The notes under the pieces were generated by a model. It was not told the DNA's origin, searched no databases, and was given only the letters and a program-made list of their open reading frames with translations. The translations under genes were made by a program, and so were the position numbers. This document shows positions 21,662-31,056 of a DNA stretch of 64,000 nucleotides, piece by piece. The stretch's first letter is position 1. Each line of letters starts with the position of its first letter. Origin of the DNA: Meconema thalassinum (Eukaryota; Arthropoda; Insecta; Orthoptera; Tettigoniidae); contig OX336389.2 of assembly GCA_946902985.2 (NCBI GenBank), positions 1,291,636,792-1,291,700,791 on the forward strand, read 5' to 3'.

Positions 21662-22010
21662 ATCACCCCCAGGGGCTCACATCTAGTGGGACGTGGGTTG
21701 GCGACCACGGGACCCCAGCTGAGTCTGGCATTGCTTCCACTTACTTGTGCCGGGCTCCTCTCCGTCTTCTTTCCTATCGGCCTCCCTTGGCCAACTCTTG
21801 TTCTCTTCCGACCCCGACGGTATTAGGGTATCCGAGGCCTAGGGAGTCCTTCACTTTCCCGCCTTAATTGGCCCTTCTCTCCTCTTTCCTGATCCCTCAT
21901 TTTTCTAGGGATCAGCCTTCTTTTTCTTTTCATTATATTTCCTTTTTTCTTTAAGATTCCCGCACTGTTTTTGTTACTGTAATTGGCTCCCCGTGTAGCC
22001 TATCTAAATT
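21662..22010 (+). repeat. LINE-3'-end-like repeat
   Basis: C/T-rich non-coding sequence (GGGACGTGGGTTGGCGACCA, ACCCCGACGGTATTAGGG, GGCCTAGGGAGTCCTTCAC). I associate it with the 3' region of a high-copy insect non-LTR retrotransposon by its look, not by an alignment. No coding frame remains. Confidence 0.35.
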
Positions 22011-22014
22011 CCTT

Positions 22015-22655
22015 TTAGCGAATTTTTTGCATCTACACTCCATTGTGTAGATATTTTCAATCTACTTTGCATTTTGGAAGTCTTTTCGATCTAAATTGCA
22101 TTCTGCGAGTATTTTCAACCTCAATTGCATTTTGTAGGCATTGCCAATCTAAATTGCTTTTTACTAAGTCTTTCAATGTAAGAGCAGGACATTTTAGTGA
22201 GTGTTTTGAATTTCAAATGCATTTTATAAGTATTTTCAACCTAAACCGCATTTTGCACATATTTTCAATCTAAATTGCATTTTGTATGGTGGGCATTTTG
22301 TAAGCATTTTGATTCCCAATTGCATTCTGTGGGTATTTTGAATCTAAATTACATTTTGTAAGTATTTTGAACCTCAATTGCATTTTGTTCGTATTTTCAA
22401 TCTCATTTGCATTTTGTAAGTATTTTGAATTTCACATGCATTTTGTAAGTATTTCGACTCTGCATTGCATTTTGTACGTATTTTGAACCTAAACTACATG
22501 TTGTGCGTATTTTTTCAATCTTTTCCTTTTGTGAGTATTTTCGTTCTAAATTCATTTTTGTAAGTATTGCCGCTCTCCATTTTTTGAGTAGTTTGATTTG
22601 AGTTCCTTTTGTAAATATTTTCCGTCTCACTTAATTTTCGTTCTGGTTTCCACTT
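22015..22655. repeat. degenerate ~30-bp minisatellite
   Basis: About twenty imperfect units of the form TATTTTCAATCTAAATTGCA + TTTTGTAAG run in tandem. Units vary by substitutions and small indels and decay toward both ends. Open frames in the array are by-products of the repeat. Confidence 0.85.
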
Positions 22656-22740
22656 CATTGTTATTTTCGCTATCAACCAGACCATTAGGGGCCGATAACC
22701 TAGATGTTAGGCCCCTTAAAACAACAATTATCATCATCAT
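22656..22740 (+). repeat. retroelement 3' end with ATC-type tail
   Basis: GGGGCCGATAACCTAGATGT + TAGGCCCCTTAAAACAACAA followed by ATTATCATCATCAT: a conserved 3' terminus with a short simple-repeat tail, as non-LTR elements leave. A comparable GACCTCGTAGTTCCGCCCCT + TAAAACAACA end is at 47391-47425. Confidence 0.5.
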
Positions 22741-23159
22741 GTTTATACATTGCCAAAATCTTCTTACTTTGAAGGACTGGCTTTGGGGTCTACCATAATT
22801 TAATCAACCTGAAGCCTGTCAAGGTGTTTATATCATAGTAGCTATGTTTACGTATCAACCAGGTCATTAATTTCCAAGAGTTAATTACAGTAATTGAATG
22901 CGCCGCTGTGGAAAGGAATCATAAACATGAAACAACGTGACGCACGGGAATAGAGATGAATATGACGCTCCCATTGGCTGCTGTGTGAGAGAGAGAGAGC
23001 GCTCGTACGAAAAAGAAAAAAAAACCACATCTATGGCACTGAAATTAGGCTGAATATTTCATTCATTTCGAGCACGGAGGGAATGATGCTGAAATATGTA
23101 TGTCAACCCCTTATTACTCTCATTTCAACGGGGGTGGGGATGAGATGCGATTAATTTAT
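22741..23159. other. no recognisable feature
   Basis: Non-coding sequence with a short (GA)n run near 22988. No gene or element boundary seen. Confidence 0.45.
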
Positions 23160-23312
23160 ATGTGGCGTATGGTTTTTGCGCTCGGAAGCCCTTCATGACG
23201 CACATCTCATGAGAGGAGTTGATGACAGTTGAAGATGAATGGAAGTGGGCAAGGAGTTGCAAGGAAACGACCGTGGTCCATTAGAAGGTACCGTCTCGGC
23301 GTTAGCCCAGAT

Positions 23313-23963
23313 CAGGGGCGTATATAAGGGGGGAGCTGTGGGGGCTGCAGCCCCCCCCCCCCCCCCGAAAGAATCCAATAAAAATTAAGAAAGTGTTGTT
23401 TAAATAAATGCATAAAATACTTGTAAATTTGGTTGTACCCTAATCTTAACTTATTGGCTAAGTTATAAACAATATTAAGATTGAAATTAAACTACCTCGT
23501 GGTATAGTGACTAGCATTCTTGGCTGCCGCCCCGGAGGTCCGAATTCGATTCCCGGCTCTGCCAAGAAATTTTAATTTTTGTCTGAGGGTTGGGACGGGG
23601 TACAGTCAGCCTTGTGAGGCAAAACTGAGGAGTCCACAGTACGGTACTTTTGAGAAATATATTATCAATAAAATAAAATAAAATAAAATAAAAGCTGTTG
23701 ACCTTTATGCTGAGTAAATTGACAAATATTCAGATGTTTTCCATTCAGATTCCATAGGCCGTAATAGAAATAAAATTTTATTTTGTGTTGTATTTTACAA
23801 TATTTTTTTTTGTATTGCCATTAATTGTAGGCTATATAAATTTAATACAATTAACTCTTATCTAAAATAATTACACAAAGTTGTACGCTCTAAGATATTG
23901 GTTGATATTTCTGGGTATTTTGTGGTGACAATACTCACAATTTCCCAGGATAGTCAGCCCCTG
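23313..23963. mobile_element. hAT-type MITE with perfect 8-bp target duplication
   Basis: Ends CAGGGGCGTATA on the left and CAGGGGCTGACT on the right (reverse complement). It is flanked by GCCCAGAT at 23305-23312 and 23964-23971. CAGNG-type ends and 8-bp duplications are hAT hallmarks. 651 bp, including a SINE inserted at about 23491-23694. Contains a C-run of about 20 near 23350. No transposase. Confidence 0.85.
23491..23694 (+). mobile_element. SINE family A (5' half) inside the MITE
   Basis: Head ACTACCTCGTGGTATAGTGA with B box TTCGATTCCCGGCTC, body GTCTGAGGGTTGGGACGGGG and tail (AAAAT)n. It lacks the 3' half seen in longer copies, so it is truncated or a shorter subfamily. Confidence 0.75.
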
Positions 23964-24095
23964 GCCCAGATATGTAATGGGAAACCACGAAAGAGTATTT
24001 CAAGGATGGCCGATGGTGAGGATTAGAACCTACCCGTCAGCCGAGTCCTCAGATAGATTGGTCTCATTACGTTAGCCTACGCCTTAGCAATGGTA

Positions 24096-24398
24096 GCTGC
24101 CTCTGTCGGTGGGAATGGTATTGGAGCATAAGCAATAATCAAATTCACTAATACAATACTGGAAATTGATCGTTGAGGCGCAAAACCATGGGGCAAGTCT
24201 CTCTACGGACTTGGAAGGTGAGTGGATTCTGACCTCATCATCAGCCATCCACGAACTTAAATTGCATCTTTTCAGTCGGTCAACACATAATTGTACCCAA
24301 TTTGATTTAGTGGGAAACCTAAAACTCTACCAGAAAAAAATACATGTAATTAATTATTATGTAGCCTACTGATTACTCGGGAACTAACCAATAAGATT
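24096..24398. other. no gene; short motif shared with 53679-53727
   Basis: TTTTCAGTCGGTCAACACA and the following CCCAATTTGATT recur at about 53679-53727, so this is part of some repeat. Nothing else supported. Confidence 0.4.
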
Positions 24399-24817
24399 GT
24401 TGTTGTTGATTGATTGATTTAGGGGCTTTTCGACATCGTAGCCATGTGGCCCCGTGTACTTGGGTGAGTGTGTGTGTGTGTGTGGATTTTTTCTGATAAC
24501 CTGTGTAAGTGTGGTGGCTGTATTAGTGTGTGTATTTGTAATTCTGATGAGGATTGGGATGGAGGCGGCCACGTGGCCTTATGATAGGAACTATCTAGGC
24601 ATTTTCCTGAAGTAGAACTGGGAAACCACGGAAACCCACTTCCAAGCTGGCTGAGATGGGAATCGAACCCTCCTCTTCTTAGTTTTGCCTCTCGAGGCTG
24701 AGTGTAACCCGTTACAACCCTCAGATCAGAATTAAGGTTTCATGGCAGAGCCGGGAATCGAAACCGGACCTCCGGGGTGACAACCAAGAATGCTAGCTGC
24801 TACACCACGAGGTGGTC
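24399..24817 (-). mobile_element. SINE family A, full length
   Basis: Minus strand: tRNA-like head GACCACCTCGTGGTGTAGCA, B-box region GGTTTCGATTCCCGGC, body with a GCCAGCTTGGAAGTGGGTTTC-like middle, and 3' end CCCCTAAATCAATCAATCAA. It is flanked by the imperfect duplication CCAATAAGATT / TCAATAGGACT. Non-coding. Confidence 0.75.
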
Positions 24818-25076
24818 AATAGGACTGTAGGGTGCCCTCATCATGCTTATACCAGATACTGTATATTACCGGCAACTATGGCACACCAAGGACCTTACAC
24901 CCGTCAGCGAATATTTGCTCTCGTTGAACAAAGGGAATCTAACCCCAACAGGGGCTGGAAGACACTATGGCACCCCCACAGAGTAGAGCGACGCGATGGA
25001 TCAAACGTTTTCGACAATCAGAAGACGTAAACTACGACGTGCTATCTTGAGTTCGTAGCGGGTGTTAAACCGTGGA
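24818..25076. other. unrecognised sequence
   Basis: A short open frame at 24812-25030 has no family I recognise. No repeat structure seen. Confidence 0.35.
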
Positions 25077-25955
25077 CGCTCACAAGGGGAGGATACAATG
25101 CATGGGTCACCGATTCAAACGATCTTTAGTACACGTGTAGGACATGGCCAGGCGTATATCAGGTGCAAGTAGTAAGGTACGCTTCTCAACCATTTTCGAG
25201 AAATTAATTAATTGCAATTACAGTGCGGCGTCCATGTGCGTTGTACGCTAGCAAGAACCCAACGAGCGCGTGGTGCAGCGGTAAGAGCCCTGCTTCGTAA
25301 GCGCGGGATCACTGGATCGAATCCCACCGGTAAGCCTTTGCAGTGTGTTGTGGTTTTTTTTTCGTAACCATTGGCTTTTTCCAACCACTACCCATAGCAT
25401 CAGTCACTGCTGGCGGGGTGCAGGGTGGTCTGATGGTTGACAGACATGCAATGAACTGTACATACTGGGCCTTCAATGTATAAATGTATATATATACTCG
25501 AATACACCTGACCGTGTACAATACCAATGTATTTGCAATGCCAATACTATACATTATGTAATGTCACAAACATTGACCCAGATACGATGATTTCAGAATC
25601 CCTTTTCCGGCTCACATAACACATTATTACAATTGACTGCTAAATAAACAGTATTCACGACACCTACATTTGTACTAATTGCCAATAATTACAACAACAA
25701 AAAACTAAAAGGCTCACCTGCTTATGAAGCAGGGCTCTTACCCCTGCACCACGCGTTCGTTGAATTCTTGCTAGCGTACAACGCGCATACAGTGTAGACG
25801 CCGCGCTGCATTTATTGCAATTAATTAATTTCTCGGAAACGGCTGAGAAGCGCACCTTACTACTTGTACCTGATATACGCCTGGTCATGTCCTACACGCG
25901 TACTAAAGATGGTTCAAATCGGTGACCCATGCGTCGTATCCTCCCCTTGTCAGCG
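25077..25955. mobile_element. inverted-repeat (foldback) element with tRNA-like arms
   Basis: Left arm 25077-25336 and right arm 25711-25955 are inverted copies with good but imperfect identity (shared CAAGGGGAGGATAC, GGCGTATATCAGGT, GAAATTAATTAATTGCAAT, TTGTACGCTAGCAAGAA). The inner end of each arm contains a tRNA-like block (GCGTGGTGCAGCGGTAAGAG with GGATCGAATCCC in the left arm). The 374-bp centre is unrelated. No target duplication was found. Non-coding. Confidence 0.7.
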
Positions 25956-25961
25956 GTAACG

Positions 25962-26170
25962 TTCTCATTTGCTGGGCCCAAGGTTGCAGGTTCGTATCCT
26001 GGCGCTGTCAGCTGTCATTTTGAGAGTGCGCAAATGCGAGGGAGCCGTGTCAGTAGATTTACTGGCACGTGAAGGGTCCCCTTCGGGGCAAAATCCCAGC
26101 ACCTCGGCGTGTCTAAAAGCCAGAGTAGTTAAAAGGGACGTAAATCCAATAAAATTATTATTATATAGAT
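25962..26170 (+). mobile_element. SINE (family C), 5'-truncated head
   Basis: B-box-like GCAGGTTCGTATCCTGGC, body with GCAAATGCGAGGGAGCCGTG and GGGGCAAAATCCCAGCACCT, and 3' end GGGACGTAAATCCAATAAAA followed by TTATTATTATA. The A-box end is weak. Confidence 0.6.
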
Positions 26171-26174
26171 GATT

Positions 26175-26913
26175 CGTTGAGGCCATCTAGGACCACATTA
26201 AGTTTTGCTACACTTGGCAATTTGTTTCGCTCTCCTCTGAGCCTAGAATTTCCTCATTCTCTGTGAATGGGCCATCTTGCGCTCCGCTGTCAGGTGGTAC
26301 CTTGCCTTCTTTTCGGGTTCGGTGTCCCGTCTCGGGTTAGCCCATTAGTCAGTATCTTTTTGCGGAAGAGATCTCTTTTGAAGGCGTCGTCGGATTTTAG
26401 ATGCAGCATTTTGAGGTCGTCTTTGGTATTTATAAACCAGGGCATTGTGGTTTTGGGTTTGGAGTCAAAGAAATGAAAAATCTGTTTAGTCAGCCCGTTT
26501 CCGTCCATTCGTTTGAGATGACCGTAATACCGTGCCCGCCTCTTATGGATCGCTTCTGAAATGTTCTCTATTTCACTGTAGACTTCTTTGTTGGATTTTT
26601 TATAATGGATGCCATTCTTGTAATTTGATCCCATTATACCTCTGACGATTTTGCGCTCTTTTTTGTCCAGTTCTTCAAGGAGTCCTTTATTAGCATTGAC
26701 GGATAGGGTTTCGGCTGTAAACATAACTACTGACTTCAGAACAGTTTCATAATGACGTAGATTAGTATTTTTGGACAGGCATTTTTGGTTGTACATTGAG
26801 CGCGATGTTTGATATGCTATTTCGAGTTTGCGTACTCGTTCCTTGAGTGCTTCTTTGTCCAGTCCACTTTTCATGATGATCTCTCCCAAGTACTTAAATT
26901 TTTCACTCTGTTT
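26175..26913 (-). pseudogene. non-LTR retrotransposon, C-terminal part of the reverse transcriptase ORF
   Basis: The minus strand is open from the insertion at 26913 to a stop at 26290. It contains KFKYLGEIIMKSG, a RVRKLEIAYQTSRSMYNQKC stretch, ETVLKSVVMFTAETLSV, KKERKIVRGIMG and a GHLKRMDGNGLTKQI region. This is the thumb/connection and C-terminus typical of LINE polymerases. About 115 bp beyond the stop is probably the 3' untranslated end. The N-terminal part is at 45622-46138, on the far side of the solo LTR. The frame runs straight across the junction if the LTR and one GTTT are removed. Clade not determined. Confidence 0.8.
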
Positions 26914-26957
26914 TGAACCCATGTACCATTGGCTCAAAAGGAGTCGAATCCATGTAT
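26914..26957 (+). repeat. solo LTR, 5' 44 bases (interrupted by element B)
   Basis: Starts TGAACCCATGTACCATTGG, matching the sense start of element B's LTR. It is bordered on the left by GTTT (26910-26913). It continues at 41699 after element B; the GTAT at 26954-26957 is duplicated at 41699-41702. Confidence 0.85.
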
Positions 26958-29900
26958 TGTGCCCTTTTAGCAAGAAATATGCCAATCACAGTATACCAGC
27001 GTAGCTCAATTTGGGATTTTTCGGGGTAGCGGTAAGTTCACCCACTCTGTGACTCACATATTTTGGATTAATTAGAGGATACACTTGCAAAAATAACAAC
27101 AAAATCAACTCCTATTTTTAACACATTTAATTAATAAAAATTATGGCGCTACAAACAATTAAACAATTAAATTACTGACCCATAATCATCTACTTGTTCC
27201 AAATGAACAAGGAATAACATAAGAATAAAACAAATATTATATTAAAACATATGGTTTCCATATAAACCAACAATTCCTAATTATTTTTACTTCCATAAAG
27301 CATCAACTGTAAGTTTCATATAACTCCGAGCTCTTCTGGCTCAATGCTTTCTATAATAATGGTGTCCTTCTTTGTACACCTCCAATACTACTTTTTTATA
27401 TTTTCTTAATCATCAAAACAAATGTATAATTACATTTAAAATTACATGTTAATTATCTAACTCAATATTTGGGCATTTCACAGGTTTTCAGCTTTTATCA
27501 TCTCTCTCTAGTTTTACAAATACATTAAGGTAATCAGGAAATTACTTGTGTACTCCAGAGTATGAAGATACTTGACACAGTCAAAAAACTATGGTCACTC
27601 CCGAAACCTAGTTGCCTTCAATTAACTCATGGAATCCTACTTCCATACAACATTACAATAGGGATTGTTATTTATCTCATATGTCTTATAAGACCATTAT
27701 CACATAAAAAAAACTACGATCTGAACAGGCAAGCGGAAATATCAATCTACAAGGACCTCGGTTCAACGCCCGGGTCGTTAACAACTTTAAACACTCACGG
27801 TGTATTCATTACTCCTTACAAGACGGCCTTCAGACACCCCTCCTGCTCCAAGGGTCTGACCGTGATACTTGAGAGTTATTTATGACTATGCGGGAACCCT
27901 CCCGTCTAGTCTAAGCTAGAGCTCTCTTTAATGCTTTTACAAACAGCTTTTCGTTCATTCTCAATTCTTTGGGTAGACCTGGCATTCTACTCCTCGTTTA
28001 AATTCAACAATATTATTTGGCTCATAAACCACATTCGTAATCTTGGCATTTATTAATTATGAAAGGTCCTCATTGATTGGGGAAGAGATATACACATTCT
28101 ACGACGAATAATAAAGGGGCTTTCACAATAAGAAGATTCTGAGTTCGAATCTCTTCACATGCCTCGGGAACCATTCCCATATAGAGGACTATACAAAATG
28201 CGATTTAGGGTCAGCCTATAGCTTATAAGACCTACGCTCAATACCATACATTTGCTCCCTTTCAATACAACATACACAATGGCCTCGTGATACTACGTCA
28301 CAAATAGAGGACTTACACCAATTCTCAATTTATTACAATCAACTACCTCTCATAAGTAATTTACCAAGTACATTAACTTTTACGCGTTCCTAGCGTGACA
28401 TTTTATTTTAATTGCGCTCTTTTGCGCTATACTTTATTTTAAGCCTAGCGTCATCCAAAGAACTGATAATACCATATTAACAATTAATACACATCTCAAT
28501 TTTTATATTATTCTTTTCCTTTGACAATAACTTTCTCTCTTTTTAAGAACATGCATTTGAACATCATGTCTATACTTTTTGTTAAGGCTCTAACGCTCTT
28601 ATGTTCACATCAATTAATTTGATCTTTATTTAATATTTCCTTACTTGGTTATTATTATTATTATTTCATATCTTCATTCTTTACAAAAAGCTCAAAAGCT
28701 ATTTCTTTCATATAACTCAAATTTTATTTAAATATCTTTCATGATAATTATTACTATTTCGCTTGCTCTTATGACATTCGTCAAATATACTGACATTGTA
28801 TTCATCTACTGGATTTATTCTTTTACATAATTATTTATAGTTTCTCAAATTTCTATTTTTGTTCAGACCGCGTTTTCTTTATTCAGTATTTATTTATTTA
28901 AACACATCCCTTTTACTCAAAAACTCCGGTGGATTTGTACACAACCATTTCCCGACACCAAAATATAATGAAATTCATTACTCACATGTTTTTAAGGTCG
29001 TCTCATGACCTTTATCCTTGTGCGGTGTTTCATTTTGGCCCACTTTTTAACTTACTCCATACTGTAGAAATTCATCTCATGTACAAACACTTCTTGACAC
29101 ATATTCAATACACTTAACATTGACAACATTTTTAATACACTGGTGTATCCATTTAGAACACACAATAAACACTAAAAAATATTATTTTAACACACAATCT
29201 TGATAGATTTACACTTCACAACTTTTGATCACTAGGCCGTATTTTCCTAGCCTATCACACGTGACCTCTTAATCTCCCGTTTCCAAGGGTGAAATTTATT
29301 CAATGTCGGCTTCCTATCCTGCAGAATACGAAAGTCTCGAATCATCTACTTTTCCCTGGAATCCTAATTCTTCGAATCCTATTCTGGATGACCGGCTATT
29401 TCTCTAGCTTGAACGGCTTCTTTTTTTAGATCTAGTTTATCGATCCTAGTGAAAGTCTGTTCGGATCGAGGTCCCCTCGATAACCTATCGATGATCGATG
29501 GATTTATTTTATAGCAGCTAGTACTTCTCGAGTCTAGTGCTTTAGAATGGTTCGTCCGCTTTCTGGAGATAATGTCTATAGTCTCCGTTCTTCTTTATTT
29601 ATTCGGTTCTCGCACTCCTACTTTTCTGAAATACGTTGCGAACCTTACTCTGTTTTTCCCTATTTGGGTTCTTTAAATTAGATAACTGTTTATCTTCCTG
29701 TTACGGTACTTCCGTACGTTATGATATTTTCGGTCGTCTATTTAAAGACCTATCGCCTTAAGTCCAACGTTCGCAGCCTGCTCTGACTATATTTTACGAA
29801 CTTTTCACTGTAAACTTGTGTACTGTCGGACCTAAATCCTGTAACTAGGATTTTCCTAATTTTTCAACACGGCGATACTTTAATATTTCTTCTTTACAAC

Positions 29901-30824
29901 TCCTTATGGAGCACGCAAGTTGTTAATACTGCGACGCCTGTGGCTATCAGATATTAATTCTGTGGTGTAATACAGCGTTTCTCCCCTCAAGGAATACTGG
30001 TAAACTGTCTTCGGTGTGAAGCAGAGTAACGCCCCACACGGCTGTCTGAAACTGCTTGTACTGATGCGTAGTAACACCCCCTCACGGGCTGTCAGAATAA
30101 CTGCATGTTTGGCTTGGTGATGCCAGGAGCTTTATACTCTTTTGCTACAAAAAGATAAGACTCTAGCCCTTTCCGTGCCCAACTTTTAAAATAATGGTTG
30201 CACCATTATAAAAATTATCCCTTCAAAAAGCTCGTCTTCTCAATGTTAAATAATCTCATTGCGCATAAGAATCGATCGTGCAATTCGGAGATATTAATTA
30301 ATTTCTCGTCCTCAACTGTGTGGGTGTTGCTGTTCATTTGCATTCTCCCCTCTCCACAGGCCTTGGTAAATCCCCTATGACGTCTACTTGCGTTTGCAGT
30401 TTTCTCCTGTGCAATTATTAAAGGGTTTTTCTTTACACAAAAATCTCTAGTTCGAAATGATTCACCGTACTGTAATTGTTTACTTATTTTTATATTCGTA
30501 AACGGGTTAAATTTAATTATTCCTCTTCTGGCGCATAAGCGGTGTTGTCGTTTTTAAGCAAGCTCAGCTCGATTTCCGAGTCAGGCTTCCTTGTCTAACA
30601 GTCGAAATTTTCCACTCGGTTATTAATACTCATGACCAGCTCCTTCTGAATGTCAAGAGGCGTGATCTCATCTCTCGAACACCTGGCTCGCGCTGCTTGC
30701 ACAATGTTAGGCTAGAATCCTGGCTTGATCTTTCTCTATGTTACAGTAGAAACTGTACGTTTCTTTCATTTCTTCCCCAAATACATGGATTCGACCTCCT
30801 TGGACCCTATGGCACATGGGTTCA
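26958..30824 (-). repeat. element B 3' LTR (3,867 bp)
   Basis: Plus strand starts TGTGCCC and ends GGGTTCA. Contains a TATA-like GAGTATAAAG in sense orientation at 30139-30130, followed by two imperfect repeats (about 29998-30115). Also contains tRNA-like stretches (GGACCTCGGTTCAACGCC near 27762, GAGTTCGAATCTC near 28142). Its short open frames recur in the other LTR and resemble no protein I know. Confidence 0.95.
29998..30139 (-). promoter_or_regulatory. element B LTR promoter: TATA box and repeat pair
   Basis: Sense GAGTATAAAGCTCCTGGC is a good TATA box. About 30 bases on come AACATGCAGTTATTCTGACA and two units of GACAGCC followed by a G-rich, TTAC-ending block. The same segment is strongly expanded in the solo LTR (42376-42735). 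Likely marks the transcription start (R) region; inferred. Confidence 0.5.
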
Positions 30825-30838
30825 TCTCTCCCCTCCTT
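30825..30838 (-). promoter_or_regulatory. element B polypurine tract
   Basis: Sense AAGGAGGGGAGAGA directly precedes the 3' LTR start TGAACCC: fourteen purines, a strong polypurine tract. Confidence 0.85.
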
Positions 30839-31056
30839 AGGTAAATAAATTTTCGAAAAATTTTGAGGAAATTTATTTCAATTAATCTTATCTTTCTTTA
30901 TTCGTCGAAGCCATCATAACGTTGTTCGTACCTTCCGTCTCTTTATATTTCTTTAAAGTCGTATCCGGTAATTGTGTAGGTCGGGTATGCTCTGTCCCTA
31001 CCCTTTCTTTCTTTTTCCTTTATTCGTCTGGGCTTTAAGTCCCCAGAACCTCATTC

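Larger units (their letters stand above)
23160..24095 (-). mobile_element. SINE family B copy, split by an hAT-type MITE
   Basis: Left part 23160-23312 begins with GGCGTATGGTTTTTGCGCTC (the family's tail region). The right part 23972-24095 carries GGGAAACCACGAAAGAGTAT, TTCAAGGATGGCCGATGG and a tRNA-like head in reverse complement (GGTTCTAATCC B-box relic). The parts are separated by the MITE at 23313-23963. Older and more diverged than the copies at 162-949 and 55507-55864. Confidence 0.6.

Noticed and set aside
24812..25030. Possible transposase N-terminus (LVEQRESNPNRG)
   Set aside because: Similarity too short and frame closes at once; not supportable.
25262..25337. A genuine tRNA gene
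   Set aside because: tRNA-like but without a convincing acceptor stem, and it sits in both arms of an inverted repeat; likewise the tRNA-like heads at 3704, 5821, 24817 and 53838 belong to SINEs.
27562..30380. Open frames inside the element B LTR, repeated at 38436-41254
   Set aside because: Same reason; not maintained in the diverged solo LTR.
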